Shown: piece by piece, positions 61,221 through 64,000 of the stretch
Numbering within the stretch: position 1 is the first letter of the stretch
Layout of the letters: every line of letters starts with the position of its first letter
From: G963663315 sp965204925
GTDB lineage: Bacteria > Pseudomonadota > Gammaproteobacteria > Arenicellales > Poriferihabitantaceae
Assembly (NCBI GenBank): GCA_965204925.1
Contig: OZ242021.1
Location: 372,001-436,000, forward strand
Direction: 5' to 3'
DNA length: 64,000 bases
Notes under the pieces: model-generated
Databases searched by the model: none
What the model was told of the DNA's origin: nothing
Seen by the model: the letters and a program-made list of their open reading frames with translations, nothing else
Position numbers and translations under genes: made by a program

Positions 61221-62534
61221 TCATTGCCCGGAAGCGGTCTCGCTCCCGCCGAGAGCGCGAATAGCGGATAATGTGGCTGAAATATCGGGAGCGCCGGAAT
61301 CCCGGTACGACAACCCGACCTGGTCGAGTTGCCTGATCCAGTCCCGCGTCAAGGCAGCGTCCACATTGAAATTATGCTCGACCCACACACGGGCGGCATT
61401 GATTCTATGGCTATACAACGCGGGGTTCTGCCGAACCAGCGCGACTTGGGCCGATTCCAGAATCAGTCTGGCTCTCTCATAGGTCATTTCACGTATTTGG
61501 GCAGAAATTACCGGTTTGAACGAATTGCCGTTTTTCTCGATCTGGATAAGGTCTCCCAAATTCGTCAGCAGCCCGGCTCCCGCATCAATGACCGGCTTCA
61601 GATAACGGTTGAGCGCCGTGGTTTCATCCGAACCCTCTCGCGAATCCACCCCTTGCGGCTCATCCTCCTTTTCCCGATCGGTATCCGCATCCATTACGAT
61701 ATCGCCTGCGAGCGGCAAGCCGTCGACCTGTGCAGACAATACGGACAGTTCGTTCAGCAGGGCAGGCACGTCGACCGGCGGGATACGCTCGAGCGCGGCA
61801 ATATCGGACAACAGCAGTCGACGTACCTCATCCACTGCGGAACCGGAAAGTTGCCCCAAACGTTGATCGGCAAGCCGCAGAGCCTGTTTTGCAAGGCCGA
61901 TCTCACCCGTGAACCGCAGGCGTTGATAAGCAATCAGGATCAGTTGCCCGGTTTCCTCAACGACCCATCTGTCCAGGTTGCTGTCGAGCTGCGAGCGCAA
62001 TGCGGCAATGCGGCCGGAGAGCCTGTCGATTTCTTTCTGCGTCCGTTCCCGTATCGAATGATCGAGGTTCGTTATGTCGTTGTGGATACCCTGTATCTGC
62101 TGACGGATATCCGCATCGGAATGGGCAAGCGAATCGCCCAGTCCGTCAATCCTGGCGTCCAGTGAATCTCCCAGTTCATCAACCCCGGCGCTGATGCCGG
62201 TTCTCAATGAGGCTTGCGTTCGCTCAACCCCGTCGATACGCTGCTCAATCAGATCCAGTCTGGCTTCCTGTTGTCCGGCATTCAATTTTGAGTCTGCCGC
62301 GCCCTGGTACCACATATATCCCACCGCCCCCGCCGCAACAACGCCGAGCAATAATGCAGCCCACGCAACAATGGATTGTCCACCCGGGGCGGCCGGGGTT
62401 ACCCCGGATTCATCCCGCGGTTCGCCTCCGCCTTGCGGCTTTCTCCCGCGAACCGGGCTTTTTGCTATCCTTGTCGTTTTCTTCTTCGGCGGAGGCCGGA
62501 TCTCCGAACGTTTACCGGTTTCATCTTCTGCCAT
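61221..62534 (-). CDS. hemX: HemX-like membrane protein
   Basis: 437 residues: basic, Pro-rich N-terminus, one membrane helix (about 53-76), then a long coiled coil (about 80-180) and a C-terminal helical domain (LRFTGEIGLAKQALRLADQRL). Often annotated as uroporphyrinogen III C-methyltransferase, but it has no SAM-binding motif. Lies between hemD and hemY. Confidence 0.9.
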   Translation of the reverse strand: MAEDETGKRSEIRPPPKKKTTRIAKSPVRGRKPQGGGEPRDESGVTPAAPGGQSIVAWAALLLGVVAAGAVGYMWYQGAADSKLNAGQQEARLDLIEQRIDGVERTQASLRTGISAGVDELGDSLDARIDGLGDSLAHSDADIRQQIQGIHNDITNLDHSIRERTQKEIDRLSGRIAALRSQLDSNLDRWVVEETGQLILIAYQRLRFTGEIGLAKQALRLADQRLGQLSGSAVDEVRRLLLSDIAALERIPPVDVPALLNELSVLSAQVDGLPLAGDIVMDADTDREKEDEPQGVDSREGSDETTALNRYLKPVIDAGAGLLTNLGDLIQIEKNGNSFKPVISAQIREMTYERARLILESAQVALVRQNPALYSHRINAARVWVEHNFNVDAALTRDWIRQLDQVGLSYRDSGAPDISATLSAIRALGGSETASGQ

Positions 62535-62591
62535 TTTCCTGTTTGCCTGCCAGACTGTACCACCTGATACTACCGCAACCGGCCGCTCTTG

Positions 62592-63389
62592 TCATTTTGT
62601 ATCAAAAACCCTTGCCGCCGCGGACAGGGTATCGATCAGGCAATGATCGGAAACGCCTCTTGCAACCCGAACGCAAGTGATGCCGCGCCGCATACACTGC
62701 TCACGGATACGTTCGCTGATCGTGACCACGGGTGAAGCGAGCAACAGCGCCGCATTTTGTGGGCCGAGCAATTCAAGCAGCCCGTCCAGTATCGAAACAC
62801 TGGTAATCAGCGCCACATCAATTTTACCGGCTCGCCACATATCGACAATCGGCTGTATCGGCCTGCTCGTGATTCTCCTCGTATAACAGGGAACAAAAAC
62901 GACATCGGCCCCACGTTTCTCCAACTCGATTTTCAGCAAGCCACGGCCAGTCTGCCCCCGCAATATGGCAACACGGGCATTTTCCAGCCGCATGCCTCTC
63001 TTCCGGTCCATTAACGAAGCCAGCAAGCCCTCACTGTCGATATCCACTTCAGGAACGAAATCGACAGTCAGTCCCTTGTCCCGGCCCAGTCTGGCGGTTT
63101 TCGGCCCCATGGCGGCGATTTTCAGGAACCCGGGGATGCGGATATTGTACCGCTCCATCCTCGCCGCGAACCCCTCTATCGCGGCGGCGCTTGCAAAAAC
63201 CAGCAGGTCGAAATCGTGAATGCCGTGTAACAGGGCATCAAGGGCAACAAAGCTGTGCGGCGCTGAAATCTCGATGACCGGGAACTGCAACGCTATCCCG
63301 CCATGCTCTTCAACGGCCCTGGCAGTATCTCCGCCCAGGGGACGGGGCCTCGTAATCAGGACTCGCAGCCCGTCCAGAGACTCACGCAT
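62592..63389 (-). CDS. hemD: Uroporphyrinogen-III synthase
   Basis: Closes hydroxymethylbilane with inversion of ring D. About 265 residues: VLITRPRPLGG, FDLLVFASAAAIEGF, AAMGPKTARLGRDKGL, LRGQTGRGLL. The family is weakly conserved, but the position directly after hemC (8-base overlap) and before hemX makes it secure. Confidence 0.93.
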   Translation of the reverse strand: MRESLDGLRVLITRPRPLGGDTARAVEEHGGIALQFPVIEISAPHSFVALDALLHGIHDFDLLVFASAAAIEGFAARMERYNIRIPGFLKIAAMGPKTARLGRDKGLTVDFVPEVDIDSEGLLASLMDRKRGMRLENARVAILRGQTGRGLLKIELEKRGADVVFVPCYTRRITSRPIQPIVDMWRAGKIDVALITSVSILDGLLELLGPQNAALLLASPVVTISERIREQCMRRGITCVRVARGVSDHCLIDTLSAAARVFDTK

Positions 63390-64000
63390 CACGATAAACG
63401 CGGCCGAGAATGCCTCCCGCCCCCTGACCGATCAGATCCTCGGCCACTGCAATGCCCAATTTCACAGGATCGGAGGCAGCTCCCTGTCTTTGCGATAGCA
63501 ACACTCTGGAGCCGTCCGGCTCACCTGCCAGACCGCGCAGAACGAGCCGCTGACCGGCCTGCTCACAATGAAAAGCGACAGGCACGTGGCACCCTCCCCC
63601 GATTTTTTCATTTGCGGTGCGCTCCGCCAGTGTTTCGACTGCTGACTGCGCGTCATTCAACGGCAGAATCAACGGATGAACGGCAGCGTCATCGACACGG
63701 CATTCAATCCCGACCACGCCCTGACCCACCGCCGGCAGACAGACTGAGGCTGGAATAACCTGGGCGATGCGGTCTTCCATACCCAGCCGCTTCAAACCCG
63801 CCACGGCGAGAATAATGGCATCGTACAGACCGTAATCCAGTTTCTGCAAACGGGTATTGACGTTTCCTCTCAGGTTTTTCAGTTGCAGCCAGGGATAACC
63901 CGCCTTGATCTGGCACTGCCTTCTCAAACTGCAGGTTCCGACAACGGCGCCTTCCGGCAATTCATCCAGACAACCGAATTTGTTCGAGACGAGGGCGTCC
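63382..64000 (-). CDS. hemC: Porphobilinogen deaminase, C-terminal part
   Basis: The gene runs off the window; 205 codons are present. Seen: DALVSNKFGCLDELPEGAVVGTCSLRRQCQ, LRGNVNTRLQKLD, and the dipyrromethane cofactor cysteine in IGGGCHVPVAFHC. It joins four porphobilinogens to hydroxymethylbilane. Confidence 0.96.
   Translation of the reverse strand, partial: DALVSNKFGCLDELPEGAVVGTCSLRRQCQIKAGYPWLQLKNLRGNVNTRLQKLDYGLYDAIILAVAGLKRLGMEDRIAQVIPASVCLPAVGQGVVGIECRVDDAAVHPLILPLNDAQSAVETLAERTANEKIGGGCHVPVAFHCEQAGQRLVLRGLAGEPDGSRVLLSQRQGAASDPVKLGIAVAEDLIGQGAGGILGRVYRDA

Noticed and set aside
1..64000. CRISPR arrays, rRNA genes, replication origin, prophage
   Set aside because: No direct-repeat/spacer pattern, rRNA sequence, DnaA-box cluster or phage structural gene was seen on either strand.

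Overview
The window reads as chromosome of a gammaproteobacterium. The evidence is the gene order prs-rplY-pth-ychF, hemC-hemD-hemX-hemY, rpmF-plsX-fabH-fabG-acpP-fabF-mltG-tmk-holB-tatD, ratA/rnfH beside smpB and ssrA, clpS-clpA, the presence of aceK, yggX, dksA and djlA, and a tmRNA tag ANDDNYALAA. I cannot name the genus. Two osmolyte/polyamine-type importers, a choline-type importer and many guanidino/lactam-type catabolic genes suggest a life on organic nitrogen, perhaps marine or host-associated (inference). No hydrogenase, urease, rRNA operon or CRISPR array is seen.

Left core (1-6140): a gene 3' end, a broken glycosyltransferase, tRNA-Gln, prs, rplY, pth, ychF and a NorD-like VWA protein. 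Accessory block A (6156-15447) begins at a decayed transposase. It holds a promoter with a TetR-type palindrome, hypB, hypA, an intact ureohydrolase with all six metal ligands, a second ureohydrolase that has lost four of them, a Tat-dependent four-gene polyamine-type ABC importer, a TetR regulator and a GlcG/HbpS-like protein. The most economical reading is a nickel-dependent heteromeric guanidino-compound hydrolase with its own nickel chaperones, uptake system and regulator.

Accessory block B (15597-28350): a very divergent GroEL-like protein with Asn at the position of the ATPase aspartate, a class III aminotransferase, a second polyamine-type ABC importer (potA, potD, potB, potC types), a GntR/FCD regulator, pxpABC-type genes and stand-alone biotin carboxyl carrier and biotin carboxylase genes. 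Three copies of a TATATGATATATCATATA-type palindrome precede the aminotransferase, the second binding protein and pxpA, so the block looks like one GntR regulon. The split carboxylase parts together match the domain set of urea carboxylase, but with a LamB/YcsF protein beside them.

Middle (28458-41713): a CobS/CobT-like AAA+/VWA pair and an AAA-ATPase/PD-(D/E)XK protein on the minus strand, then hemH, a short CbiX, a luciferase-like monooxygenase, an alpha/beta hydrolase, aceA and aceK on the plus strand, with a strong hairpin just before aceK. Then come dksA, rnfH, ratA and smpB.

Right (41810-64000): djlA, tmRNA, a CBS-domain protein, a choline-type importer (choX-choW-choV order), clpS/clpA, an ErpA-like protein, a deleted copy of the AAA/PD-(D/E)XK gene, yggX, and two long minus-strand housekeeping runs: the fatty acid/phospholipid and DNA replication run (rpmF to tatD, lacking fabD and pabC) and the uroporphyrinogen run (hemC, cut by the window end, to hemY).
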